NCBI RefSeq assembly: GCF_002954445.1
Contig: NZ_MQWA01000001.1
Coordinates: forward strand, 4,120,095 to 4,159,517
Reading direction: 5' to 3'
Source of the DNA: Rubritalea profundi
GTDB taxonomy: Bacteria > Verrucomicrobiota > Verrucomicrobiia > Verrucomicrobiales > Akkermansiaceae
Length of the DNA: 39,423 nucleotides
Shown here in pieces: positions 17,852 to 25,749 of the stretch. How positions within the stretch are numbered: the first letter of the stretch is position 1; every line of letters begins with the position of its first letter. A program made the position numbers and the translations under genes. The notes beneath the pieces were generated by a model. That model was not told the origin of the DNA and searched no databases. It was given only the letters and a program-made list of their open reading frames with translations.

Positions 17852-17909
17852 CGCCACCCACCAAAAAACTCCCCAACACGAACAACGCACTCTAACCCTA
17901 CCCTTTCTC

Positions 17910-17933
17910 GCGCCTCCCACTGTCGAAAGTCCA
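17910..17933 (+). repeat. 24-bp repeat pair, copy 2
   Basis: Second copy of the 17728-17751 sequence, with G for A at one position. Confidence 0.75.
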
Positions 17934-17947
17934 CGTACACAATGAGA

Positions 17948-17977
17948 CATACACTATGAGACAGACTAACTGAGCTT
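17948..17977 (+). repeat. 33-bp dispersed repeat, diverged copy 3
   Basis: CATACACTATGAGACAGACT and the following AACTGAGCTT match the 33-bp repeat of 16013 and 16218 apart from a few bases. It lies about 300 bases after the hsdR stop, so copies of the repeat flank the hsdR remnant on both sides. Confidence 0.7.
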
Positions 17978-18061
17978 AAGTACTCATAGCTTTCCGCGTA
18001 GCGCATTTTCCTAAAGCCCTCAAAAAGAACATTTGTCTCTTTAGTTTTGCTAAGTGGTATT

Positions 18062-18268
18062 ATACCATTTTCACAGTTACCTTGGTGTAATGATTGGCTT
18101 TAAGGTTGGTGATTTCTCAGCCAAGCTGAATTCTAATAGAGCGCTGAACCTTCCCCATTCTAGCAGCGTTCTGCGTCAGTCACATAGCTTGCTATACTCC
18201 TTCCTTGAGCCTTGCTAGAATAGAAAAAATTCAGCGTCATTACCCCAATCTAACTATTCAAATGGTAT
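18062..18268. mobile_element. MITE-like inverted-repeat element (about 207 bp)
   Basis: Outer arms 18062-18093 and 18237-18268 (reverse complement) match at 26 of 32 bases, both starting ATACCATTT and ending GTAATGA. Inner arms 18142-18165 and 18213-18236 match at 19 of 24 (CGCTGAA...ATTCTAGCA). On the right the two arms abut; on the left they are separated by 48 bases. It encodes nothing, so it would be a non-autonomous palindromic element. Related end sequences occur at 18481 and 19154. Confidence 0.6.
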
Positions 18269-18341
18269 TACTGCTAGGTCGAGTCACTACGGGGATTGCT
18301 GATTCCCATCGACTTGCTTTTCCAATTATCAATCACCCGAC

Positions 18342-18421
18342 AGACGACTAGACGACTAGACGACTAGACGACTAGACGACTAGACAACTAGACAACTAGA
18401 CAACTAGACGACTAGACAACC
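18342..18421 (+). repeat. 8-bp tandem repeat, 10 copies
   Basis: Ten head-to-tail units of AGACGACT or the variant AGACAACT, the last ending in C. The order is five GACG-type, three GACA-type, one GACG-type and one GACA-type. Such arrays change length by replication slippage. It is not a CRISPR array, since there are no spacers. Confidence 0.95.
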
Positions 18422-18450
18422 AACCCACTCTCTACCCACCACAATAATTT

Positions 18451-18475
18451 CAACAACAACAACAACAACAACAAC
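18451..18475 (+). repeat. CAA trinucleotide run
   Basis: About eight CAA units in a row, 30 bases after the 8-bp tandem array. Simple-sequence DNA, with no coding frame around it. Confidence 0.9.
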
Positions 18476-18480
18476 TCACG

Positions 18481-18514
18481 TCTAACTATTAGAATGTTAA
18501 TCAATTATTCAGCA
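18481..18514 (+). repeat. Dispersed terminal motif, copy A
   Basis: TCTAACTATTAGAATGTTAA then TCAAT...TTCAGCA. It resembles 19154-19196 and, over the first 22 bases, the right end of the MITE-like element (18249-18271). Probably ends of related elements. Confidence 0.5.
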
Positions 18515-18549
18515 TTCAGAATCGCCCAAATCGATTATGGGACTAGATC

Positions 18550-18607
18550 GCCCCTTCAGGGCTGTTTTATGGTGAATGCTCCTTGTCCCAGGGCGTTGCT
18601 CTGTGGG
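18550..18607 (+). repeat. Pair of GC-rich hairpins
   Basis: A first hairpin GCCC-CTTCA-GGGC at 18550-18562 and a second, CCCA..GGC-GTT-GC..TGGG, at 18587-18607. Paired hairpins like this are typical of bacterial intergenic palindromic repeats. Only one copy is seen in this window. Confidence 0.4.
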
Positions 18608-18889
18608 CTGACATAGGTGACAACGTTGGTGTCTCGTATGGGTCATTGATGTGGTCTTGGTTGCGTAGCGAAGGCACCGGAACGAGGCACAAGGGGTTTT
18701 CCATGCTAGCTACTCGCTACTACCTACTGGCTACTACATAGAGACGCCGAAAGCGCTCTTGTACGCCGGGCTGAAGCACAGCTTAAAAATCTGTCGTGTA
18801 TAGTGATAAGGGATCTCAAGAAATAATTGGGTTCTATGGTGGGCTATATCAGCCAGGTTTGTGTGGAGATGGCGAGCCTGAATGGTACC

Positions 18890-18921
18890 GGCACCCGGCA
18901 CCTGGCACCCGGCACCTGGCA
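18890..18921 (+). repeat. 14-bp tandem repeat, two copies and a bit
   Basis: GGCACCCGGCACCT twice head to tail (18890-18903 and 18904-18917) followed by GGCA. Non-coding. Confidence 0.85.
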
Positions 18922-18977
18922 GTTCGCTGGTGAAGTCTGAGCACTGTGAGTCAGCAGCTTCGCTGGAATTATTTTGA

Positions 18978-18994
18978 GCGACCGAGACGGTCGC
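18978..18994. repeat. REP-like perfect hairpin
   Basis: GCGACCG-AGA-CGGTCGC, a 7-bp perfect stem with a 3-base loop, followed by GCTACG. This is the shape of a repetitive extragenic palindrome; one copy is seen here. Confidence 0.5.
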
Positions 18995-19005
18995 GCTACG
19001 TGGAG

Positions 19006-19037
19006 CGGCAGAATTAGACTCAGAATCTCTGAGGTGA
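19006..19037 (+). repeat. 32-bp repeat, copy 1
   Basis: A 32-base sequence CGGCAGAATTAGACTCAGAA...GAGGTGA, identical to 19216-19247. The starts are 210 bases apart. Confidence 0.9.
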
Positions 19038-19153
19038 TGAATGTAAAACCACCATCGACACAACATTTCGTACCTTTCGTCTATTTCTGGGTATGAATCT
19101 ACTCGCACTATAACGCACTATAATATAGACAATTTCGACCTTCTACAAATCAT

Positions 19154-19196
19154 TCCTAACAATTAGAACGATAATCAATGGACATATTTTCAGCAT
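19154..19196 (+). repeat. Dispersed terminal motif, copy B
   Basis: TCCTAACAATTAGAACGATA then ATCAAT...TTTTCAGCAT, aligning with 18481-18514 apart from a short insertion. It lies between the two copies of the 32-bp repeat. Confidence 0.5.
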
Positions 19197-19215
19197 CGTC
19201 TAGATAGCTGAAACA

Positions 19216-19247
19216 CGGCAGAATTAGACTCAGAATCTCTGAGGTGA
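19216..19247 (+). repeat. 32-bp repeat, copy 2
   Basis: Identical to 19006-19037. Confidence 0.9.
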
Positions 19248-19277
19248 CTTGGAGCGCAGCAGTCTAACTGAGCTTGC

Positions 19278-19349
19278 CCCGGCTAGATTGACACTCACGC
19301 GGAAATTCTCGACGTCATCAAGTCGAACATTAGCAAAGCAAACATCAAC
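19278..19349 (+). pseudogene. Fragment of a modC-like ATPase gene, joined in frame to the next gene
   Basis: Aligns with bases 10785-10858 of the modC gene in this window. Over the last 51 bases 44 are identical, including 18 in a row. The encoded residues DTHAEILDVIKSNISKANI match ModC DTHAEILDVIKSHISKENI. Two small deletions break its 5' part. The frame continues without a stop into the pRiA4b-like gene at 19350. It is a scrap of modC or of a close paralogue moved here. Confidence 0.75.
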
Positions 19350-19790
19350 ATGGCACACCACACATATTCCATCACATTCGGCACAGGTAAAGACAAGGCG
19401 GTAGCGAAGGTTCGTGTTGTCGAGACGGCGAGCTTATTCGAACTCGCTGATGTACTACTAACCGCCATCGGCTTTGATCTGGATCACGCCTTCGGTTTTC
19501 ACAGCAGTCTCAAGAGCCCCTACGATCGTAACATGAAGCGCGAATTCACGGCATTTGCAGACCAAGGAGAAGGCCGTCTCGAAAGCGATACGGGAGTCGA
19601 AAGCACCAAGGTGTGTGATGTTTTCAGCGAAGGTGAGAAGATGCTCTTTCACTTTGACTACGGCGACGACTGGATATTCATCGTCCAGTGCCTCAGCATC
19701 GAGAAGACCAACAGCCGCAAACGGAAACCTGAAATCCTAGAAGTCGTGGGCATCTTCCCAGAGCAATACCCGGACTATGATGAGGAGTGA
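19350..19790 (+). CDS. pRiA4b ORF-3-like family protein
   Basis: A 146-residue protein with the pRiA4b ORF-3 (IS1096 passenger TnpR-like) look: an N-terminal strand YSITFGTGKDKAVAKVRVVE, then SLFELADVLLTAIGFDLDHAFGF (about 28-50), where the family has its helix and D-H-F-F turn, and the key MLFHFDYGDDWIFIVQCL block (about 97-114). The usual C-terminal PPEDVGG part is replaced by VVGIFPEQYPDYDEE, so it is a short variant. Biochemical function is unknown; the family is found on plasmids, in IS passengers and on chromosomes. The ATG at 19350 lies at the end of a modC-derived sequence in the same frame, so its natural promoter and start may have been lost or replaced. Confidence 0.75.
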   Translation: MAHHTYSITFGTGKDKAVAKVRVVETASLFELADVLLTAIGFDLDHAFGFHSSLKSPYDRNMKREFTAFADQGEGRLESDTGVESTKVCDVFSEGEKMLFHFDYGDDWIFIVQCLSIEKTNSRKRKPEILEVVGIFPEQYPDYDEE

Positions 19791-19855
19791 GGACCCTCCG
19801 GTAAAACCGGGGAGACTACTGTGGAATAATTTTCGTACATTTCGCGGCAGGTAAC

Positions 19856-20566
19856 CTACTCAGCCAGGCTGGGAAAACACCTGAGGAAGTTGGGGCCTAA
19901 TGGGGCGGTGATGGTGAGTTTATCGCCGGTGATAGGGTGGTCGAGGGTGAGGGATTTTGCCTGAAGTAGCATGCGGGTGCCGGAGGCTAACAACTCACCT
20001 ATGCGGTCGCAGGTTTCTATGCCGGCGTAGCGGTAGTCGCCGACGATTGGGATGTCAGCATGGAGCAGGTGACGGCGGATCTGGTGGAAGCGACCCGAGT
20101 GTGGGATGGCTTCGATGAGGGTGAGAATGTCTCCGTGGCCAGCGCATTGTTCCTCGAGACTTGCTAGAGCTTCAACCTTGCGGGACTCTAACACGCGAAA
20201 GCTGGTGTGCGCTTCGCGGACTGGGGCTCCGTCCTCTTTTTGGATTGGCTGGTGGCATTGCCATTGCTCGGCGGGTGCCTTGCCTTGGACAACTGCCCAG
20301 TAAGACTTGTCAAAATCGTGGAGTTCGAGCGCCTTGTGGAGCTTTTTGGTTGCCTGCTTCTCTAGTCCAAACAAAAGAACACCCGAGGTTGGACGGTCAA
20401 TTCTGTGGATGGTATTGACTCGTTTGCCAATCTGGTCGCGCAGGATCTTCATGGCGACGAGGTCATCGTCCTGTGGTGACTCGGCTGGGTGCACTAGGTG
20501 GCCGGCCGGCTTATCAATCGCGACCAGCCATTCGTCTTGGTATAGGATTTTCAATGCTTCCGTCAT
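19856..20566 (-). CDS. truC: RNA pseudouridine synthase, TruC-like
   Basis: A 236-residue RluA-family synthase. The catalytic motif is HRIDRPTSGVLLFG, with the nucleophilic Asp in HRIDRPTSG. The N-terminus LKILYQDEWLVAIDKPAGHLVHPAES and the ILRDQIGKRVNTIHRIDRP spacing fit TruC, which makes pseudouridine 65 in certain tRNAs. RFHQIRRHLLHADIPIVGD is the C-terminal RNA-binding/active-site strand. An upstream in-frame extension to 20632 exists, but the ATG at 20566 has GAGG 8 bases upstream and gives the family's normal start. It follows the DUF58 gene on the same strand after 72 bases and may be the last gene of that transcript. Confidence 0.85.
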   Translation of the reverse strand: MTEALKILYQDEWLVAIDKPAGHLVHPAESPQDDDLVAMKILRDQIGKRVNTIHRIDRPTSGVLLFGLEKQATKKLHKALELHDFDKSYWAVVQGKAPAEQWQCHQPIQKEDGAPVREAHTSFRVLESRKVEALASLEEQCAGHGDILTLIEAIPHSGRFHQIRRHLLHADIPIVGDYRYAGIETCDRIGELLASGTRMLLQAKSLTLDHPITGDKLTITAPLGPNFLRCFPSLAE

Positions 20567-20638
20567 GCTCAATGCCTCTGTATCAGTTTTCTTCACACTT
20601 ACCACTTCACACTTATCACTCCCAAAATTCATTTTGGC

Positions 20639-22051
20639 TTAGACTCCTTCTCTCGCAACTAAGTAGGCATTGGCTAGCGCCACTGGTAAGTCTTCGGCGG
20701 TCGCATCGACTGAGTGAACTCCGTGGGAGCGTAGCTCGTTGAGTACGGCATTGCGCTCATCCAGATAAATCTGGCTAGCACCGAGAGCCAGTGCGTCATC
20801 GAGCGACTCGACGGGTTCTTCCATCCGGTCCATCACTTCTTTTTCCTGAAGGTTCGCTAGAATGGTCACATGACGTTTACGGACGAGTCTAAGTGGTTCG
20901 ATCAAATCGACTCCATCTTCACCACGGACATTACTCAAGAAAACCACGAGCGAACGACGCTGTTGCCGTACTAACAAGCGCTCGGCGGCCTCAGCATAAT
21001 CGCTTGGAGAGGTGGAGGTTTGGTAGTCGTAGAGGTGGTTGAGAATGGTAGTCATCGAGTTAATTCCTTTGACCGGTGGTAGCCATCGTTCTTGTCCACC
21101 AAAGCTCAAAATACCGACATTATCCCCTTGTTTTAAAGCGACATAGGCTAACAAAAGCATGGCATTGAGACAGTGATCAAACTGAGGGATATCACCATCC
21201 ATAGCGCGCATCCGTTGGCCACAGTCGACTGCTAGAATCACGTTCTGGTCCCGTTGTTCTTGGTAGTCACGAGAGATCAAATGGAGCTTTCTAGAAGTGG
21301 CTTTCCAGTCAACCTTAGAAAGTGTGTCACCGAGTTGGTAGTCGCGTAGTTGGTGGAAGTCTTTGCTCATACCAGCGCGATTTTTCATGACGATGCCCAT
21401 TTGCTCTGGGCTACTCTCCATCGCTAGCAGGGCGAACTGGATCACTGGCTCGTAGTTTGGGTAGACTTTGGTTTCTTCAGATTCACCAGCACGCACTTGT
21501 CGGGTCCAGAATTTCAAGAATGAAGCGTACTGGATGTGAGCAGCTTCTACCGTCGTCCTACCACGCTGGCGCATTTTCAGAGGGTAGGTTATTTCGGTAA
21601 ATCCATTGGCGGGTAATTCCCCCTGCCAAGGAAGTCCATCGCTCTCGTGCTCCTCCGCGAGTCCATCATAGACGGAAACGGTGAGAGGTAATTGCGAGCA
21701 GTTAGTGAGCTTGAGTACTACCTCAGATTCTATCTCGATCGCAAATCGTCCCGGAAGCGTCCGTGAGACCTGAGGGGATTTAGTGGATACGAGGACTAGA
21801 AAATCAACCAGTAAAAGAACTGCCCAAGCGATCAATGACCACCACCAAATATTTGTTAAATCGGGAAGAACTGAAGCAATCACGCCGAGAGCTAGCCAGA
21901 TAAACCCACAGTAAATCGTGAGTCCATTTGGTTTCACCTTTAGCCTCTTCCACAGCCACACAATGAGCAGGAAGGGGCCAACATAGAGGAGTATCCCAAT
22001 GATAAATTGAGAAAACCCACCTAAGTTTGCTAGCTGATAGAATGACTGCAT
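20639..22051 (-). CDS. DUF58 domain protein (MoxR partner, vWA-like)
   Basis: A 470-residue protein. Two hydrophobic segments near the N-terminus (about 15-33 and 44-85) anchor it in the membrane. Then comes a beta-rich region and the DUF58 core: DFHQLRDYQLGDTLSKVDWKATSR (about 230-253) and a vWA-like ILAVDCGQRM (MIDAS-like DxG rather than DxSxS). DUF58 proteins accompany MoxR AAA+ ATPases and are thought to assemble or activate enzyme complexes or to act in envelope maintenance. It lies 19 bases after moxR and belongs to the six-gene operon. Start ATG at 22051, without a strong ribosome binding site. Confidence 0.85.
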   Translation of the reverse strand: MQSFYQLANLGGFSQFIIGILLYVGPFLLIVWLWKRLKVKPNGLTIYCGFIWLALGVIASVLPDLTNIWWWSLIAWAVLLLVDFLVLVSTKSPQVSRTLPGRFAIEIESEVVLKLTNCSQLPLTVSVYDGLAEEHESDGLPWQGELPANGFTEITYPLKMRQRGRTTVEAAHIQYASFLKFWTRQVRAGESEETKVYPNYEPVIQFALLAMESSPEQMGIVMKNRAGMSKDFHQLRDYQLGDTLSKVDWKATSRKLHLISRDYQEQRDQNVILAVDCGQRMRAMDGDIPQFDHCLNAMLLLAYVALKQGDNVGILSFGGQERWLPPVKGINSMTTILNHLYDYQTSTSPSDYAEAAERLLVRQQRRSLVVFLSNVRGEDGVDLIEPLRLVRKRHVTILANLQEKEVMDRMEEPVESLDDALALGASQIYLDERNAVLNELRSHGVHSVDATAEDLPVALANAYLVAREGV

Positions 22052-22070
22052 CTCTGAATTTCCAGTAATC

Positions 22071-23063
22071 CTACTGACGTGGAGCTTCGACTCCTGCTAT
22101 GATATTGAGGATGGCGTCGTCTACTTTTTGCCCGCTAATCGCCAATTCTGGAGCCAGCTGCACACGGTGACGTAACACGGGAAGCGCCGATTGTTTGATA
22201 TCATCTGGCACTAAGAAGTCTCGTCCTGCCATGTAGGCAAATGCTTTAGCTACACGCACGAGGCTGATGGCGCCTCGGGTACCAGCACCTAGGCTAATAC
22301 CCTGAGCACTACGAGAAGCACGCACGAGGTTCACGGCATAGTTGACCACTTCATCGACGCAACGGATGTTAGCTACATCCTGCTGAGCGGAGATGATGTC
22401 CTCCGACGAACAAAGCTGAGCGACCGATGAGGCGCTGAGACCTGTGCCGCTGGTGACGTCACGCACGACCTGAGCCTCATCGCAGTGGGATGGGTAGTCC
22501 ATTACCACCTTCATTAAGAAGCGGTCGAGTTGGGCCTCGGGTAATGGATAGGTCCCCTCTTGCTCGATAGGGTTCTGCGTAGCCAATGTCATGAATGGCG
22601 GATCTAACTTGATCGTCTCACCATCGATAGTGACTTGGCGTTCTTGCATCACCTCTAACAATGCAGCCTGGGTCTTTGCCGGCGAGCGGTTGATCTCATC
22701 AGCTAACAAGAGGTTGGTAAAGATAGGGCCGCGGCGCACCTGGAAAGTCTGGCTCTTCATATCGAAGAGCGTGAACCCAGTGACATCTGAGGGCATCAAA
22801 TCAGGAGTAAACTGAATACGGCTAAACACGCCAGCGAAGGTGTTGGCGAGGGCCACAACCAGATGAGTTTTCCCCAGGCCGGGTTTACCTTCCAACAATA
22901 CATGACCGCCAGCGAGGAAGGTGGCGATCACTTGGTCGATCACTACATCCTGGCCGAAAACAACTTTACGCAGTTCCGTGCGCAGGCTTTGTGCTAGGCT
23001 ATTGGTGAGTGAAGCCGGCTGAACTGCTGGCGGCTCGGGTTCTGTCATTGGGTAATCGCTCAT
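22071..23063 (-). CDS. MoxR-family AAA+ ATPase
   Basis: A 330-residue AAA_3-type ATPase: Walker A GKPGLGKT at 59-66, Walker B LLADEINR (Asp122-Glu123), the MoxR stretch SPAKTQAALLEVMQERQVTIDG, sensor I TQNP and the PLPEAQLDRF arginine-finger region. Such proteins act as chaperones that remodel partner proteins, typically the neighbouring DUF58/vWA product. The ATG overlaps the DUF4350 stop by 4 bases (ATGA), so translation is coupled. Confidence 0.93.
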   Translation of the reverse strand: MSDYPMTEPEPPAVQPASLTNSLAQSLRTELRKVVFGQDVVIDQVIATFLAGGHVLLEGKPGLGKTHLVVALANTFAGVFSRIQFTPDLMPSDVTGFTLFDMKSQTFQVRRGPIFTNLLLADEINRSPAKTQAALLEVMQERQVTIDGETIKLDPPFMTLATQNPIEQEGTYPLPEAQLDRFLMKVVMDYPSHCDEAQVVRDVTSGTGLSASSVAQLCSSEDIISAQQDVANIRCVDEVVNYAVNLVRASRSAQGISLGAGTRGAISLVRVAKAFAYMAGRDFLVPDDIKQSALPVLRHRVQLAPELAISGQKVDDAILNIIAGVEAPRQ

Positions 23064-24259
23064 AAGCTTTTTAGTATTTGTTGGAGTGTTTTTGTGATTT
23101 TCACCATGGTGCTGCCATCGCGCACATCAGTGCGGGTCATTGCCTCGGATACGAGGTCGTTGTCGATACCTGAGGACTGGCTAAGGGAATCTATTAGAGC
23201 TTTGGAATCTAGGCCTTGCTGGTAAAAGTGCCGAGACTTCTTCACAACGGCATCGCGTAGTGACTTGAGCAAGACATCCTCGCGCTTGTGTCTCCACAGG
23301 AATTGTCCGGTACTTTTCAGCTGCTTGGCATAATTCCTGGCATCACCATCGGCGACATCTAACAATGGCCCAAAGCGTGGCAGGCTCTTCCAAACCCAAA
23401 GGACCGTGAGAGCAAGCAATGCCCACATCGCCGGCCAAGCGTATTCACCAAGCATGGAAGTGAAGCTCCTGACTTTCCCGAGGGAAAATACGATCTTGCC
23501 ACCGCGAGCTGCAACATAATCGAGTAGCTCTGCGTGGTCCGCAATTTTTAGGTAGGGATTGCGAAACGCGCGCGCGTCCGAGATAAATGTGATTCTCCCC
23601 TCACCCAGAGTGCGACTATAGAAGTGGTGTTCCTCCCCTTCATCGTGCCAGTCTGACTCATAATAAAGATTGTCATACGGGACCAACAATCGGGTCCCAC
23701 CGAGCTCCATTTTAAACTCCTCGTCGTCATCATCGGTAAATACCAGGACGGATTCGGTAAATGGTAGTTCTTTTCCTTTTGCCACATCGCTACCGCGCTC
23801 TTGCCAATCGTATTCTTCTTTAAGATTATCAACGAGGCTTAGCTCTGCAGACTCTAGCAGTAAGTTAAGACCAGTTTCCTCCTCAGTGTCCTCGCGCCAA
23901 GCTTCAGGATCGTGGTGGGCCCAATCACCCACATCTTTCCAATAGTCTTCGCCACGCTCAAGGAAACAAAGGTAGTGCCCCCCCATATTGACCCAATCAA
24001 GAACCCGATCGGCGTCAGCTACCGAGCGCACACTGGATGCTGGCGAGAAAACGACTCCTTCGTCTTCATCAAATTTCAGGACCCCAGTAGAAGATATCAC
24101 TTCATGTCCATCACTCACTAAGTAGCGTTCTGCTGCTAGATAGGGATTCTTCCTAGCCCGTCCATCGTAGCCAATAAATTGCTCACGGTCTTCCGTCTCT
24201 GAACACGAGGTCAGAGAAATAAAGCCTAAAATCAGCAAACATAAAGAGCGCAACTTCAT
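23060..24259 (-). CDS. DUF4350 domain lipoprotein
   Basis: A 399-residue protein. The N-terminus LILGFISLTSCSETED has a lipobox-like LTSC, so it is probably a lipoprotein with its lipidated Cys near residue 19. DUF4350 follows: GYDGRARKNPYLAAERYLVSDGHEV, then GVVFSPASSVRSVADADRVLDWVNMGGHYL, a Rossmann-like part that normally binds no known ligand. A single TM helix (about 271-290: AWPAMWALLALTVLWVW) precedes a cytoplasmic tail with R-H-K-R-E-D and a helical end. It overlaps its neighbours by 4 bases on both sides. Function is unknown; in such operons it is thought to work with the MoxR/DUF58 pair. Confidence 0.8.
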   Translation of the reverse strand: MKLRSLCLLILGFISLTSCSETEDREQFIGYDGRARKNPYLAAERYLVSDGHEVISSTGVLKFDEDEGVVFSPASSVRSVADADRVLDWVNMGGHYLCFLERGEDYWKDVGDWAHHDPEAWREDTEEETGLNLLLESAELSLVDNLKEEYDWQERGSDVAKGKELPFTESVLVFTDDDDEEFKMELGGTRLLVPYDNLYYESDWHDEGEEHHFYSRTLGEGRITFISDARAFRNPYLKIADHAELLDYVAARGGKIVFSLGKVRSFTSMLGEYAWPAMWALLALTVLWVWKSLPRFGPLLDVADGDARNYAKQLKSTGQFLWRHKREDVLLKSLRDAVVKKSRHFYQQGLDSKALIDSLSQSSGIDNDLVSEAMTRTDVRDGSTMVKITKTLQQILKSL

Positions 24260-25749
24260 CGGCTATCCTCCTCAGTTTTCTGAACTTTAGTAAATGGCCA
24301 AGAACTACAGAGGCTAGAGAAGTCGTGCACGTCTGGTTCAATTTTTCCGTAGGCTAGGTTGACCCAATGCTTGGTTAGATCTGAGAAATAGCGGGATGCT
24401 ACTAGTTGGCCACATCGGGCTACCCGCTGGACACAATCATTTTCGGTGTCCCCTTCCTCGATCTCAATCGCCATTTCATTGACAGCCCACGAGATAGAAC
24501 CTCGATAAAGGTAGCTCAGTGCCAGTTGCTGGTCGCGTGCATCCCAAGCCGCTCTCGCAGCCGCCACGATGTCCTCTGGCAAACTCTCAGGAGTGACATC
24601 CATCCCCATCACGCTACGCACTCTTGGGACCGAGGACGTGGTCGCCCTACCAGTACCTCTGAATACATGCATATTGGTATGAATAAGCCAACAGATGCCG
24701 ATGATCAAAGCGAACAAAATCACCCAAAATAGAATGTTAGAAACGATTCCCAGAGCACCAAATAACGCCAAGCTCCCTGATCCATTTGACTGATTATCAT
24801 CTTTTTCAGGCACCTGAACAATCTCAGAGCGTATCTCAAAGTCGTCATCAGCCATCACTTTATCTAAGCGTTCGTTAGAGGCCTCTACTGATGTCTGGCT
24901 GAGTGAAAAACACAGCAATGCCGCGAGTGTTATGAGCAAGGATTTACCCGTGCTTTGGAGGACGGAACTGACTCTTTCGCTCATCCGCTTGAATGCGAGC
25001 TCGATATCCCAGCCTTCAGTGATCGTACGGCTATTGATATACATAGCAAAACCGGCCCCGACATAAAATGGCTCGATCAGGGTCACCGCGGAAAGTATCA
25101 AGCCAAGCATAATCCAGACATAGGGCTCAGGCATGAAGGACGCATCGCTATCCAGCACGTGGTCGATCCAAAATTCCTCGATCACAATGGAGTCCCCGAA
25201 CAAGCCTACAACACTAGTGAATACGAAGAGCATAGAGAACATCGAGCCTAAAACGAGCACCAGAGAAACCAAAGCGGCCTGACTAGCACCTTCTCCACCG
25301 TTACGTGAGAGCAGGTTGACTCTTTGACTGTATGCCTTTCCCTTCAGACCTTCCAGCTCCATCACGGGCTGGGCCAAGCCTCTTGCTAGATTCAGCGGGC
25401 CCATCAATACTGTGATGAAAAATCGCCTACAGAACATAGAGGGCAAGGCTTTTAGCAATTCTCTGGTAGTTGAATCTTCGCCAAAAAGCCGACGGCTGAG
25501 CACAAAAAGTGGGATACGATCACAGAGTGGTAAAATCCAGATACAGAGAAAACCAGCAATCCACGGCCGCCCTTCAGCCCATGGCCAAAATTGACTCAGG
25601 GCGATGATAATAAACCACAGTGGCACCACAGTGATAAACCACGCATTCATGACCTTACCATAGTTTTCACGGACCAAGGCACATCCGAGATCGATCGATT
25701 CCCAACGGCCACGAGGGCGAATCTCCGCCGTTACTTTCTCAAGCTTCAC
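24256..25749 (-). CDS. Multi-pass membrane protein with DUF4129-like C-terminus
   Basis: A 497-residue protein with about six or seven hydrophobic segments. The C-terminal region after the last TM (EDIVAAARAAWDARDQQLALSYLYRGSISWAV, then a DTENDC and ARYFSDLTKHWVNLAYG pattern) fits DUF4129, a domain seen next to transglutaminase or MoxR genes. A strong Shine-Dalgarno GGGAGGGGA (25754-25762) sits before the GTG at 25749, which decides the start; a longer frame back to 25791 lacks one. It overlaps the SpoIIM gene by 11 bases and the DUF4350 gene by 4. Exact role unknown. Confidence 0.7.
   Translation of the reverse strand: MKLEKVTAEIRPRGRWESIDLGCALVRENYGKVMNAWFITVVPLWFIIIALSQFWPWAEGRPWIAGFLCIWILPLCDRIPLFVLSRRLFGEDSTTRELLKALPSMFCRRFFITVLMGPLNLARGLAQPVMELEGLKGKAYSQRVNLLSRNGGEGASQAALVSLVLVLGSMFSMLFVFTSVVGLFGDSIVIEEFWIDHVLDSDASFMPEPYVWIMLGLILSAVTLIEPFYVGAGFAMYINSRTITEGWDIELAFKRMSERVSSVLQSTGKSLLITLAALLCFSLSQTSVEASNERLDKVMADDDFEIRSEIVQVPEKDDNQSNGSGSLALFGALGIVSNILFWVILFALIIGICWLIHTNMHVFRGTGRATTSSVPRVRSVMGMDVTPESLPEDIVAAARAAWDARDQQLALSYLYRGSISWAVNEMAIEIEEGDTENDCVQRVARCGQLVASRYFSDLTKHWVNLAYGKIEPDVHDFSSLCSSWPFTKVQKTEEDSR

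Larger units (their letters stand above)
17645..19277. other. Repeat-rich region without intact genes
   Basis: About 1.6 kb in which no frame looks like a real protein. It is a patchwork of short repeats, hairpins, a MITE-like inverted-repeat element, an 8-bp tandem array and gene scraps, listed separately. Parts recur elsewhere in the window (near 16.0-16.3 and 36.2 kb). The layout suggests a site that accumulates and loses insertions next to former restriction genes. Confidence 0.7.

Noticed and set aside
18342-18421. CRISPR array
   Set aside because: Units are 8 bases with no spacers and no cas genes in the window.
18734-19108. 124-residue minus-strand frame
   Set aside because: It covers the 14-bp tandem repeat, a REP-like hairpin and one 32-bp repeat copy; the protein looks like translated intergenic sequence.
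17645-19277. Integron cassette array
   Set aside because: TCTAAC-type motifs suggested attC sites, but paired R'/R'' core sites at cassette-like spacing and an integrase gene were not found.
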